A DNA stretch of 29,514 bases from CAIPBY01 sp041671305 (GTDB taxonomy: Bacteria; Patescibacteriota; Patescibacteriia; 2-01-FULL-39-33). The stretch is from contig JBAZBX010000012.1 in the NCBI GenBank assembly GCA_041671305.1, positions 1 through 29,514 on the forward strand, given 5' to 3'. Positions 6,945 through 14,993 of this stretch are shown here, piece after piece (position 1 is the stretch's first letter; every line of letters starts with the position of its first letter). A program made the position numbers and the translations under genes. Under the pieces are notes generated by a model, which saw nothing but the letters and a program-made list of their open reading frames with translations, was not told the origin of the DNA and did no database searches.

Positions 6945-7427
6945 ATGAGTACAGTCGCGCAATTAGTGATGTTTGTCGGTCTTGGCTTTCCTGAAAATGT
7001 GAGGATCGCTGAGGCTTTTTTGAGAGAGACCGGAGCTGAACTGCTTTCCCTTTCTCTGTCTCGTAACGCTTTCACCCCGCGCATCGAAGTGGCCGGTAAA
7101 GAAGTTCAACTTCTGAAACCGAGCATTCATCAGATACTGGAGTTAAAAATCCAGTATCCTGATCTCCTCATCATTGATTTGGAGGGGAATTTCGATTTTG
7201 CAAGGCGATATTTTAAGGCCAACTTCGGCTTTATCATGGAATGCAGTATGAGTGCAACTGACCTTATCGAAGCAGGACAGGAGGATCTCATCGAAACAAA
7301 CTGCCCAGAGGAGTGTCGAGCCGTTATTGGAGAAGTGAAACATCGCCTGAAAGAAGCCATGGACATCATGGAGTGGCTCAAAAGGGGAAAAATATATACC
7401 CTGAAGTCGGAAAAACCCCGCCTTTGA
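6945..7427 (+). CDS. Stand-alone protein of unknown function
   Basis: A 160-residue soluble protein I do not recognise. I chose ATG 6945 because AGGAGG (6930-6935) lies 9 nt before it; the in-frame TTG at 6939 is too close to the ribosome site. The N-terminus looks like an alternating beta-alpha fold (VAQLVMFVGLGFPENVRIAEAFLRETG, then LLSLSLS). A later hydrophobic strand, PDLLIIDLEG, has an acidic end. The C-terminus is a charged helix with two cysteines (NCPEEC). No membrane segment is present. It is flanked by its own leader and a strong terminator, is richer in G+C than miaA and miaB, and shares this style with the dnaA-like gene and the 21431 gene. Confidence 0.75.
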   Translation: MSTVAQLVMFVGLGFPENVRIAEAFLRETGAELLSLSLSRNAFTPRIEVAGKEVQLLKPSIHQILELKIQYPDLLIIDLEGNFDFARRYFKANFGFIMECSMSATDLIEAGQEDLIETNCPEECRAVIGEVKHRLKEAMDIMEWLKRGKIYTLKSEKPRL

Positions 7428-7449
7428 ACCACCAAACACCAGAGCCCCT

Positions 7450-7489
7450 CGCCTTCAATCTCCGTGCGGACTGAAGGCGCTTTTTTTTT
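7450..7489 (+). terminator. Intrinsic terminator of the 6945 gene
   Basis: CGCCTTCA (7450-7457) pairs with TGAAGGCG (7472-7479); an inner TCCG-TG-CGGA stem fills the loop; C plus nine T follow. Confidence 0.92.
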
Positions 7490-7525
7490 ACTGCAACCAC
7501 AAATACATAAATCATTTAACAGACT

Positions 7526-7666
7526 GGGGTTTGGGGGAACGCCCTTTCGCCAAAGCGCGAGTGTAAGCCGAACCTCAGCCAGCAGGATGAGGTGAGCGAA
7601 ACGAAGCGCGACTAAGCAAGATAAAAGACCCACCAAGCATAAGGCGAAATTGCGTACCCCAAAACC
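7526..7666. repeat. Long imperfect palindromic element
   Basis: The ends pair in register: GGTTTGGGG (7528-7536), CGC and TTTCGCC on the left match GGCGAAA, GCG and CCCCAAAACC (7657-7666) on the right, separated by short internal loops. The interior has a CCTCA/TGAGG hairpin and two similar AAGCGCGA...TAAGC segments. It takes up most of the 350-bp gene-free stretch 7428-7778. No coding signature is present. It is most likely a non-autonomous dispersed repeat; a structured RNA is the alternative. Confidence 0.55.
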
Positions 7667-7670
7667 TTTT

Positions 7671-7692
7671 GTTCTTTCAGTTATGAAAGAAC
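7671..7692. repeat. 9-bp perfect hairpin
   Basis: GTTCTTTCA (7671-7679) pairs with TGAAAGAAC (7684-7692) over a 4-nt loop (GTTA). It has no T-run, so it is not an obvious terminator, and lies between two repeat elements. Confidence 0.5.
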
Positions 7693-7726
7693 ATGAGAAA
7701 TAACCGAAGAATAATAAAAAACCTAG

Positions 7727-7748
7727 ATTCCCGCCTGTGCGGGAATGA
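7727..7748. repeat. Short REP-like hairpin ATTCCCGC...GCGGGAATGAC
   Basis: TTCCCGC (7728-7734), CTGT loop, GCGGGAA (7739-7745), then TGAC. This is the common 'CCCGC..GCGGGAATGACA' end motif of dispersed bacterial repeats, here apparently a half-length copy. It lies downstream of the miaB stop. Confidence 0.6.
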
Positions 7749-7778
7749 CAACAAAAAATAAAAAATTAAAGATAAAGA

Positions 7779-9071
7779 TCAGCCATATAAAACCCAACTC
7801 CCAACTTTATTTATTTTTACTTCTACAAACTCTCCTACTAACTTCTTATCACCAAAGAAAACAACTGTTTTATAAGTATCAGTCTTCCCTAGGCATTGGC
7901 CTGACTTGAATTTCTCCACCAAAACCTTCACTGTCCTACCGATATATTTCTGATTATGCTTCAAGGCGGTTTTTTTCAACAATTCATTCAGCTCTTCTTT
8001 TCGTTTGGATTTTTCTATTTTGGAAACATCATCCTTTAACTTTCCTGCAACGGTTCCCTTTCTAGGAGAAAACTCCGAGATATAAGCCATATCAAATTCA
8101 GCCTTTTTGAATAATTTAATCGTATTTTCAAATTGTTTTTTGCTTTCTCCGGGAAATCCTACGATTACATCCGTAGAGATCATCACTTCCGGCATAGCTT
8201 TGCGCGCCTTGGCGATAATTTCCAAAAAATGCTTAACCGTATATTTACGATTCATGGCCTCAAGAATTTTGTCATCTCCGGATTGTACCGCCAAGTGCAG
8301 ATAAGGCGTAATGTGCTTGCCATTTTTCATAACCGCAAGAAGATTATCAGATAAATCCTTGGGATGACTGGTAGAAAATCTGAGCCAAAAATCTTCCTCC
8401 TTCGCTCCTAACGAAGCTTCGGCGGGCAAAGCCTTTATCTCATCAACTTTTTTGAGTAATTGAGGAAAACTATACTTACCACTCTGATACGAATTAACAT
8501 TTTGACCAAGCAAAAAAATTTCCTTATAACCTTTTTTAATTAATTTTTGACATTCTTCTACTATTGCCTTAGCTGGACGAGACTTTTCTCTTCCACGAGT
8601 ATACGGCACCACGCAATAAGAACAAAAATTGTTGCATCCGGTCATAATCGGCACGCTAGCTTGAAAATTTGAATTCATTTCCCCAGGTAAACTGAGATAA
8701 CTTTTTCTTCTTGTTGTCGCCTTTGTCCCAGACAATATCTTTTTCAACTGCGCCAAATCCTTAATATCCACCACAAAATCAAATAAACTTGATAATTTCT
8801 TTTTATCATAATCCAAAACACATCCAGCCAAAATTGTCTTGAGCTTGCCGCTACGTCTTCTTTTCTTCCAAATATGAGCTTTGCCGTAAACACGATCAAT
8901 AGCCGATTTGCGAATTGAACAAGCCACTACCGCAATAATATCAGCGGAGTCTTCATCCGGAGATTTCTTGTACCCCAAATCAATTAAAATTTTTTCTAAT
9001 TTCTCCCCGTCAGAAAAATTCATCTGACAGCCAAAAACCAAAATATGATATTGCAATTTTTTATTAGACAT
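7779..9071 (-). CDS. miaB: tRNA-2-methylthio-N6-dimethylallyladenosine synthase
   Basis: MiaB is a radical-SAM methylthiotransferase that adds the 2-methylthio group to i6A37 made by MiaA. The N-terminal domain has its cluster cysteines at C15 (FGCQMN), C51 (VACS) and C84 (AGCV). The radical SAM motif C146-x3-C150-x2-C153 lies in TGCNNFCSYC. LLGQNVNSY and RFSTSHP are MiaB-type, and a TRAM domain ends the 430-residue protein. I take ATG 9071; an in-frame extension to 9164 only translates the upstream repeat. An extra segment, about LPAEASLGAKEE near residue 215, looks like a short repeat insertion between the LLKKVDEI helix and RFSTSHP. The clear pairing with miaA in the same window supports the role over MtaB or RimO. 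Confidence 0.93.
   Translation of the reverse strand: MSNKKLQYHILVFGCQMNFSDGEKLEKILIDLGYKKSPDEDSADIIAVVACSIRKSAIDRVYGKAHIWKKRRRSGKLKTILAGCVLDYDKKKLSSLFDFVVDIKDLAQLKKILSGTKATTRRKSYLSLPGEMNSNFQASVPIMTGCNNFCSYCVVPYTRGREKSRPAKAIVEECQKLIKKGYKEIFLLGQNVNSYQSGKYSFPQLLKKVDEIKALPAEASLGAKEEDFWLRFSTSHPKDLSDNLLAVMKNGKHITPYLHLAVQSGDDKILEAMNRKYTVKHFLEIIAKARKAMPEVMISTDVIVGFPGESKKQFENTIKLFKKAEFDMAYISEFSPRKGTVAGKLKDDVSKIEKSKRKEELNELLKKTALKHNQKYIGRTVKVLVEKFKSGQCLGKTDTYKTVVFFGDKKLVGEFVEVKINKVGSWVLYG
8396..8435. repeat. Short palindromic insertion inside miaB
   Basis: CTTCG (8400-8404) ... CGAAG, then GCTTCGGCGGGCAAAGCC, encodes the extra LPAEASLGAKEE loop that the family normally lacks. GC content is locally higher than in the rest of the gene. 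It resembles 'GCCGAAGC..CGAAGG' dispersed repeats. Confidence 0.5.
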
Positions 9072-9125
9072 AAAAGGATAATAACAAAAAAGCGGCCTTT
9101 TTTCAATGCCACCTCTTTTATAACC

Positions 9126-9239
9126 GTCATTGCGAGTGAAGCCGTAATCGGCGTAGCGTGGCAATCTTTATATTGCAAGATTGCCACGCCTGCCTGCCTC
9201 TGGCATGGGTCAACTGATTACAGTTTCCCTCATAGTGAC
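9126..9239. repeat. Dispersed palindromic repeat upstream of miaB
   Basis: It starts GTCATTGCGAG and ends CTCATAGTGAC. The central 12-bp perfect stem is CGTGGCAATCTT (9157-9168) / AAGATTGCCACG (9177-9188), flanked by outer GTAATCGG/CTGATTAC arms. It belongs to the same broad class as the miaA insertion and could also serve as a transcription stop for the gene at 9250. Confidence 0.7.
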
Positions 9240-9249
9240 ATTTTGAAAA

Positions 9250-10350
9250 TTAATTTACAATCACCTTTATCCTATCCTCCTTTTTGGGAAAAGTCTTTTT
9301 CCAATACGGCGAAACATTGATCTGCACTTCTTTGGCCATACCCGTTTTGCTCAAGTAACTTTTAACTTCTTCTATGGTCTTACCTGTAAAATTACCCTTA
9401 TTTAAAATCTCATTGTCAGCTGTTAGGGTTGCTTTCATGGCATAATTAATTTTCAGATTAGCGGAATCAAGATCTGAATTAATTATGGTATATTTCAAAT
9501 TATTCATATCTATGTTGCCGATTTTAAGTCCTGACATATTAGAATTCTGGATTTTACGGTTAACCAACTCTACAAGCTGAGCTTGATCCATTTGCAAATA
9601 TCTTACTTTTAATTTCAAATTTATATTGAAACTATCACTAGATTGACCTATTTTTTTATCTGTCGTTACTTGATCAACCGTAGCTACCACTGCTTCACCT
9701 TCGCCCAAACCTAATTCCGTCTTGGCTTGAGTAATCAATTGCTGTTTTAATTCTTCTTGGCCACGATTGATATCTCCCTGAGATAATACCTTTATCTCTC
9801 CAGAATTTTTGGCCAGCTTAGAATCAACAATGCCATATATTTTATCCTGTAAAGAAGTGGCCAGCTTGATTATTTTCAAATTACCCAAATCCACTGCTGT
9901 AAAAGTATCTGGATCTTTGGGATATACTTCAACCATTACACTTCCGCCACCAGGTACGGTCACCGACTCATTGGTTCTAACAATTATTCCATTTTCCGCT
10001 TGTAATTGTGTAGTTTTGACCAAAGCTTGACTGTGATTGGTATTATTGACAATTTTTACCGTTCCCACCACAGACGAACTAGCCGTCTTGGTACTAAGAA
10101 CCGGAAAAGTACTGCTGCCAACAATTTCTTTGGATAAAAATAGCCCGGAAATAATATCTTGTGACTGCAATTCTGCCGGCGTTGTGGTAGACCTAACATC
10201 CAAATTAAAACTCAAATTCACATCCTGGCTTTCTGGAGTAATTATAATTACCGCCTGACTATAAAAAAACAGGAAAACCGCCGATAAAAGCATAGCCGTA
10301 AAAACAATAAACGTTATAGAAATATTGCGATAAAGATTTATTTTTGGCAT
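9250..10350 (-). CDS. Membrane-anchored baseplate J-like exported protein
   Basis: A 366-residue protein with a single N-terminal membrane segment (residues ~8-30) and a large outward-facing beta-rich part. The block running from VVGTVKIVNNTNHSQALVKTT through VTVPGGGSVMVEVYPKDP resembles the exported proteins of Patescibacteria usually labelled 'baseplate J/gp47 family'. In those, a 'GTV.I.N..S..Q.L...T.' strand set is followed by a 'VTVPG.G.V.V.V' segment. The name comes from a phage tail domain, but nothing phage-like surrounds it; a surface structural or adhesive role is more likely. It lies 12 nt downstream of the Clp-like ATPase and is probably co-transcribed with it. Confidence 0.6.
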   Translation of the reverse strand: MPKINLYRNISITFIVFTAMLLSAVFLFFYSQAVIIITPESQDVNLSFNLDVRSTTTPAELQSQDIISGLFLSKEIVGSSTFPVLSTKTASSSVVGTVKIVNNTNHSQALVKTTQLQAENGIIVRTNESVTVPGGGSVMVEVYPKDPDTFTAVDLGNLKIIKLATSLQDKIYGIVDSKLAKNSGEIKVLSQGDINRGQEELKQQLITQAKTELGLGEGEAVVATVDQVTTDKKIGQSSDSFNINLKLKVRYLQMDQAQLVELVNRKIQNSNMSGLKIGNIDMNNLKYTIINSDLDSANLKINYAMKATLTADNEILNKGNFTGKTIEEVKSYLSKTGMAKEVQINVSPYWKKTFPKKEDRIKVIVN

Positions 10351-10362
10351 ATATGCATATAT

Positions 10363-11295
10363 TTATGTGTTTTGTTTCCACTCTTTGATTACTTCCAGCA
10401 CATCCTTGCCAGTTACAATAATTGTTCCTATTTTTTTACTGTTTCTATGAAGAGAATCTATATGGACTTTACTGCATGATTCATCAATGGCATCAATTGC
10501 CTTATCCGGATATGATCTGTTTTTGAGAAATTTTGTTGCCCTAACTGCTTCGGTCAAGGCCTGAGAAGTAATTTTTACTCCATGATAACTTTCATAAACT
10601 GGAGCAATTCCTTCAAGAATCTTACGAGTCTGCTCTGGCGTAGGCTCAGAAATAAACACTGGCTGAAGCCTTCTGTCAAGAGTTTTGTCCTGTCTGATAA
10701 ACTGTTCGTATTCTTCTTTGGTAGTCGCACCCACCACTTGCAATTCGCCACGAGCAAGCAACGGTTTCAAAATATCTGAAGCATTTATGGCTCCCTCAGC
10801 CTGACCCGCTTCTGCCAAAATATGTATTTCATCAATAAATAAGATAATGGATCTTTTGGCGGCCGCAATTTCGTCTACTATCTTCTTCAATCTCTGCTCA
10901 AATTCACCCCTGTATTTAGTACCGGCCAAAATTCCTGTCAGATCAAGAGCCAAGACCCTTTTACCATCCAGAATCGGAGGAACGCGCTTATTGATTATGG
11001 CTTCGGCCAATCCCTCTACAATAGCCGTCTTACCAATACCGGCATTTCCCACCAACACTGGATTATTTTTGTTGCGTCTGGATAATATTTGAATGACTCT
11101 GGAAATTTCTTTTTCCCTGCCGATAACCGGATCAATTCTTTTCTCACTTGCCAAACGATTCAGATCACGGGAATATCTAGATAGCATTGAAGATGAAGAA
11201 TCCATAAATCCTCCACCGTTTTTCTTTTGTGAATAAAAATACCAAAATACAGGAAGAGCTAACAACACAACAATTAGCGGGATGTATTGATACAT
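10363..11295 (-). CDS. Membrane-anchored single-ring Clp-type AAA+ ATPase
   Basis: A 310-residue protein with an N-terminal membrane helix (residues ~4-21) joined to one AAA+ module homologous to the first ATPase ring (D1) of ClpA/B/C. Walker A GNAGIGKT is at 83-90, the pore-loop GTKYRGEFE at ~125-133, and Walker B ILFIDE at 151-156. Sensor/arginine-finger segment DKTLDRRLQPVF and the C-terminal small helical domain follow. Full Clp unfoldases have an N domain and a second ring with the peptidase loop; both are absent here. No neighbouring peptidase is visible. ATG 11295 is the only start that keeps the membrane anchor. It probably remodels proteins at the membrane surface. Confidence 0.8.
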   Translation of the reverse strand: MYQYIPLIVVLLALPVFWYFYSQKKNGGGFMDSSSSMLSRYSRDLNRLASEKRIDPVIGREKEISRVIQILSRRNKNNPVLVGNAGIGKTAIVEGLAEAIINKRVPPILDGKRVLALDLTGILAGTKYRGEFEQRLKKIVDEIAAAKRSIILFIDEIHILAEAGQAEGAINASDILKPLLARGELQVVGATTKEEYEQFIRQDKTLDRRLQPVFISEPTPEQTRKILEGIAPVYESYHGVKITSQALTEAVRATKFLKNRSYPDKAIDAIDESCSKVHIDSLHRNSKKIGTIIVTGKDVLEVIKEWKQNT

Positions 11296-11333
11296 AATTC
11301 AATATTAAAGTTTTATTTAATTCACTTTAATAT

Positions 11334-11363
11334 ATTATATCACTTATGCCTATCCCAAGACAA
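11334..11363 (-). promoter_or_regulatory. Candidate promoter of the Clp-like gene
   Basis: On the minus strand: TTGTCT (11363-11358), 18-nt spacer, TATAAT (11339-11334), about 40 nt before ATG 11295. The -35 lies inside the last codons of dnaE. A 10-bp AT-rich hairpin (11302-11311/11324-11333) lies downstream of the -10. Confidence 0.4.
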
Positions 11364-12171
11364 CACTTCCTTCGCCAATCAATTGTTCCAACTGTTCCAT
11401 AAGCTCTTTATTGCCATTTACCTTGTAACTAGTATTGATAATTTCACCACTACCCGATGTATTGTTGATGGATATTTGCAAACTATCCATTCCTTGATTC
11501 TGCAATACGGTTAATTTTATTTTTTTGGATAATTCAAAGTCCATTGGACTGTTTATATTCAAAATAATTTTCTTCGGGGGCTTTGGTTTCTTCTCATAAA
11601 ACCTTCTACTGCTCGGATCAGCATGAGTAAGCAAAAAAGTTTTGAGAACTTCCGAAATATTTGTGGGATTAAGAATCATGGCTCTATCACAAAGAACTTT
11701 GCTTTCATCATCTTTATCAGAAATTTTACCAGAACAAATTATAATATTATCCGGCTCCCATAAATGCGGATTTTGCTCCAAAACTCTGGGGAAAACTAAT
11801 ATTTCCACGTCCCCGCTAGAATCTTCTATCTTGGCAAAAACCATGGCTTCATTTTTCTTGGTAAAAATCTTCTTGACTGTAGAAATAACTCCGGCCACCC
11901 GCACTTCCGATCCGGCGACACAATTTTTCAAAACCGAACATCCTACCACAAAACTCTGGAGCGGTTTTTCAAACTCGGTCATGGGATGTTCAGAAACATA
12001 CAATCCCAAATATTCTTTCTCCCAAGTCAGCTTCTGCCTTTTTTCCAAGGCCGGAGCTTCCATCAATTTCAAGCCAGAAACTTGGATATGAGGAGTAGAA
12101 TCAAAAAGACTATTCTGTCCGCTTTCTTGTAATTTATTAAACTCAATGATAAAATTCTGCATCCTTTCCAT
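11350..12171 (-). CDS. dnaE: DNA polymerase III alpha, C-terminal part (after frameshift)
   Basis: This frame holds the last ~273 residues of DnaE. It opens with MERMQNFIIEFNK and GQNSLFD, exactly the segment that follows ERN..L in the family. It continues through an OB-fold region (SEVRVAGVISTVKKIFTKKNEAMVFAKIEDSSG) and the C-terminal domain. Its ATG at 12171 is internal to the normal protein and has no ribosome site, so it is not a natural start. It overlaps the upstream part of dnaE in a different frame. Joined by a -1 shift at about 12174 the product would be ~1162 residues, the usual length. Confidence 0.85.
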   Translation of the reverse strand: MERMQNFIIEFNKLQESGQNSLFDSTPHIQVSGLKLMEAPALEKRQKLTWEKEYLGLYVSEHPMTEFEKPLQSFVVGCSVLKNCVAGSEVRVAGVISTVKKIFTKKNEAMVFAKIEDSSGDVEILVFPRVLEQNPHLWEPDNIIICSGKISDKDDESKVLCDRAMILNPTNISEVLKTFLLTHADPSSRRFYEKKPKPPKKIILNINSPMDFELSKKIKLTVLQNQGMDSLQISINNTSGSGEIINTSYKVNGNKELMEQLEQLIGEGSVVLG

Positions 12172-14837
12172 ATTCCCAGCATTTTATTGCGTTCTTCCAA
12201 ACTATCCAAGCATCCTGATTTAATCATTGATTCCAGCGATCTTTTATTCAAATCTTTGGACTTCACGCGACTAAGCAAATCTTCTAAGCTAGAATAGGAG
12301 CCGTTTTCTTTTCTTTCTTTGAGTATTTCTTCAATAATATTTTCCCCCAAGCCTTTGATAGCCATCATCCCAAAACGAATACGTGGCTTTCCCGATTTAA
12401 GACTATCAGCGACAACCGTAAAAGTAGAAAAGCTCTCATTGATATCCGGAGGAAGGACTTCTATGCCCATCTGCCTGCATTCTTCGGCTTCAATGGCGAT
12501 GCGGTCAGAGTTCTGCTGATCGGAAGTAAGTAATGCCGCCATGAATTCTGTTGGATAAACGGATTTAAGATAGGCCGTTTGATAGCCGATCAAAGCATAA
12601 CAAGCCGCATGAGAACGATTAAATCCATAAGAAGCAAACGGCAAGATAAATTCCCATATTTTTTTGGCGATTTTCTCATCAATACCATTTTTGATCATGC
12701 CAGCAATTATTTTGTGCTCCTGCTCATCCAAAAGTTCCTTAATTTTCTTTCCTACAGCTTTCCTCAAAATATCCGCTTCGCCATAAGTGAAACCAGCCAA
12801 ACTCCTAGCAATTTGGAAAACTTGCTCCTGATAAACAGCGACACCATAAGTTTTTTCCAAAATCGGCTTGAGTTTATCGTGAAGATAATGAGGAATTTTA
12901 CGGCCGTGTTTGCCGGCAATATAATCAGGAATATACTCCATTGGTCCTGGACGATACAGTGCTACCATGGCAATAAGATCTTCAATGTCAGTTGGTAGTA
13001 GTTGCTTCAAATATCTTTTCATACCAGAACTTTCAAATTGGAATACTCCGGTTGTCCGGCCATCTTGAAAAATTTTGAATGCTCCTTCATCATTTAGCGG
13101 AATATTATCAATGTCAATTTCTATGTCATGAATTTTTTTAATAATCTTAAGAGTCTGTTCAATGATAGTTAAATTTGATAAACCCAAAAAATCCATTTTG
13201 AGTAATCCAAGATCCTCCACTGAATGCCCCTCATACTGAACCACGATGGATTCTCCACTGCCGTGCTGTCTGGGCGCATAGCTATCCAGCGATTCTGGCG
13301 TGATTACTACACCACAAGCATGAGTTGAAGCATGACGAACTACGCCTTCCAAGCGTTTGGCAATTTTGATTAATTTCTGTCCGTCTTCCTCAGCCAAAAT
13401 CCCTTTGAACTCCGGAACTGTTTCAATGGCTTCATCCAAATGCATGCCCATAGGAATTAACTTGGCCACACGATCACAGTAGCTATATGGCAAACTCATG
13501 GCACGACCGACATCACGAATAGCATTTCTCGCGGCCATGGTTCCAAAAGTTATAATCTGAGCTACATGGTCTTGGCCATACTTTTCCGAGACATATTTCA
13601 AAACATCATCACGCCTGGCATCTGCAAAGTCCGTATCAATATCAGGCATAGAAATACGTTCCGGATTAAGGAATCTCTCAAAAACCAAATTATATTTGAC
13701 TGGATCAATATTGGTAATCTTGATTAAATAAGAAACCAAACTTCCAGCAGCCGAACCCCTACCAGGCCCTACCACAATTCCATTCTCCTTGGCCCAGATA
13801 ATAAAATCAGAAACAATCAAAAAATATCCGGCATAACCAGTTTTCTTAATAATTGAAAGCTCATAATCATTTCTCTCCCGAAGTTCTGGCGTCACCCCTT
13901 TTTCTCCAAATCTTTCAATTAATCCCTTCTCACACAACTCTGCCAGATAATCATCAGCCGTCATTTTTTCCGGCAAAGGAAAGTTCGGTAAAATATTTTT
14001 ACCCAAAGATAATTCCAAGTTGCACTGCTCAGCAATTTTCAAAGTATTTTCAATCACCTCTGGATGATCAAGGAAAGCCTGCGACATAGACTCTGGCGAA
14101 CGGAATGACCAATCTTCTCCCATCATGGACATACGCTCAGGATCTGAGAGAACCTTTTTCATCTGGATACAAAGTAAAACATCTTGAGCAAAATCATCTT
14201 CCTTGTTGACATAATGAACATCATTGGTAGCGATGACCGGAACCCCCAATTCCTCGCTCAATTCAAAAATCTTTTTATTGACGATTTGTTGCTTATTGAT
14301 GCTCGGATTATCTTGAACTTCCAAATAAAAATTTCCTTCGCCGAATAACTTCCTATATCTCTCTATCATTTCATAGGCACCGGACAAATTGTCATTCAAA
14401 ATATGCGAAGATAATTCTCCTCCCAGACAGGCAGTGGAACAAATCAAGCCTTCATGATATTTTTGAAGCAATTCAAAATCAATTCTTGCTTTATAATAAA
14501 ACCCTTCTAAATTGGCAATAGTAGTTAACTTTACCAAATTTTTGTAACCAATTTCATTTTTGGCCAAAAGTATCAGATGATATGGCTTCTCGTCAATTCT
14601 GGCTCTTTTATTCAAATGCCCATTTCTAGCCACATAAAATTCCACTCCCACAATCGGTTTTATTCCCGCTTTCTTCGCTTTTTTGTAGAATTCAATGGCG
14701 CCATACATCACTCCGTGATCAGTCAAAGCCAAAGCAGGCATGTTGTATTCAACCGCTTTTTTAATTAACTCATCAACCTTGCCCAAACCGTCAAGCAAAG
14801 AATAGTGAGAATGAGTATGCAGATGGACAAAAGACAT
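12069..14837 (-). CDS. dnaE: DNA polymerase III alpha, N-terminal and catalytic part
   Basis: DnaE is the replicative polymerase subunit. The PHP domain starts at FVHLHTHSHYSLLDG with TDHGVMYG. The palm has PDIDTDFAD and KMDFLGL, which carry the catalytic aspartates, and GPGRGSAAGS and YRPGPMEYIP lie in the fingers/palm region. ATG 14837 gives the standard N-terminus; an upstream in-frame TTG at 14861 would add eight residues and lies against a terminator hairpin. The normal sequence runs to ERNKMLG and then, from about 12174, continues as an unrelated tail (IWKGCRILS...) because the frame has slipped. The correct continuation is in the -1 frame (gene part at 11350). Either one base is missing in GGAAT, or the shift is real. 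Confidence 0.92.
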   Translation of the reverse strand: MSFVHLHTHSHYSLLDGLGKVDELIKKAVEYNMPALALTDHGVMYGAIEFYKKAKKAGIKPIVGVEFYVARNGHLNKRARIDEKPYHLILLAKNEIGYKNLVKLTTIANLEGFYYKARIDFELLQKYHEGLICSTACLGGELSSHILNDNLSGAYEMIERYRKLFGEGNFYLEVQDNPSINKQQIVNKKIFELSEELGVPVIATNDVHYVNKEDDFAQDVLLCIQMKKVLSDPERMSMMGEDWSFRSPESMSQAFLDHPEVIENTLKIAEQCNLELSLGKNILPNFPLPEKMTADDYLAELCEKGLIERFGEKGVTPELRERNDYELSIIKKTGYAGYFLIVSDFIIWAKENGIVVGPGRGSAAGSLVSYLIKITNIDPVKYNLVFERFLNPERISMPDIDTDFADARRDDVLKYVSEKYGQDHVAQIITFGTMAARNAIRDVGRAMSLPYSYCDRVAKLIPMGMHLDEAIETVPEFKGILAEEDGQKLIKIAKRLEGVVRHASTHACGVVITPESLDSYAPRQHGSGESIVVQYEGHSVEDLGLLKMDFLGLSNLTIIEQTLKIIKKIHDIEIDIDNIPLNDEGAFKIFQDGRTTGVFQFESSGMKRYLKQLLPTDIEDLIAMVALYRPGPMEYIPDYIAGKHGRKIPHYLHDKLKPILEKTYGVAVYQEQVFQIARSLAGFTYGEADILRKAVGKKIKELLDEQEHKIIAGMIKNGIDEKIAKKIWEFILPFASYGFNRSHAACYALIGYQTAYLKSVYPTEFMAALLTSDQQNSDRIAIEAEECRQMGIEVLPPDINESFSTFTVVADSLKSGKPRIRFGMMAIKGLGENIIEEILKERKENGSYSSLEDLLSRVKSKDLNKRSLESMIKSGCLDSLEERNKMLGIWKGCRILSLSLINYKKADRIVFLILLLISKFLA

Positions 14838-14860
14838 AAAAAATGACCCATTAAACGACA

Positions 14861-14886
14861 AAAACCTCTACTGTGTCAGAGGCTTT
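14861..14886 (-). terminator. Terminator-like hairpin just before dnaE
   Basis: On the minus strand CCTCT (14882-14878) pairs with AGAGG (14869-14865) over an 8-nt loop, extended by A-T pairs, and is followed by TTTTTG. It lies ~25 nt upstream of the dnaE ATG, so it may stop read-through from the 14994 gene or attenuate dnaE. Confidence 0.55.
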
Positions 14887-14940
14887 AATTTGGATAACTC
14901 GTGCCTGTATTATAGAATATTAATGCCAAAAAAACAAACC

Positions 14941-14970
14941 AAAAACCTCTCAAACTGCTTCAAGAGGCCT
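14941..14970 (-). terminator. Terminator of the HtrA-like gene
   Basis: On the minus strand CCTCT (14967-14963) pairs with AGAGG (14950-14946), then TTTTTGG. It lies about 25 nt after the stop of the 14994 gene. It has the same arm sequence as the hairpin at 14861-14886. Confidence 0.65.
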
Positions 14971-14993
14971 TTCCTGCTTATCTCTTATAATTA

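Noticed and set aside
7130..7636. Long minus-strand ORF over the 6945 gene and the palindrome
   Set aside because: It runs antisense through a real gene with a strong ribosome site and terminator and then through the repeat; composition is repeat-like, no family.
7526..7666. SRP RNA, tmRNA or RNase P
   Set aside because: The conserved SRP apical loop (GGAAG) and tmRNA or RNase P cores are not seen.
9250..10350. Phage tail/baseplate region
   Set aside because: Despite the family name, no other phage gene is present and the protein has a membrane anchor.
12069..12171. Split dnaE as natural two-subunit gene or intein
   Set aside because: No intein motifs and no ribosome site before 12171; the junction is exactly one base off.
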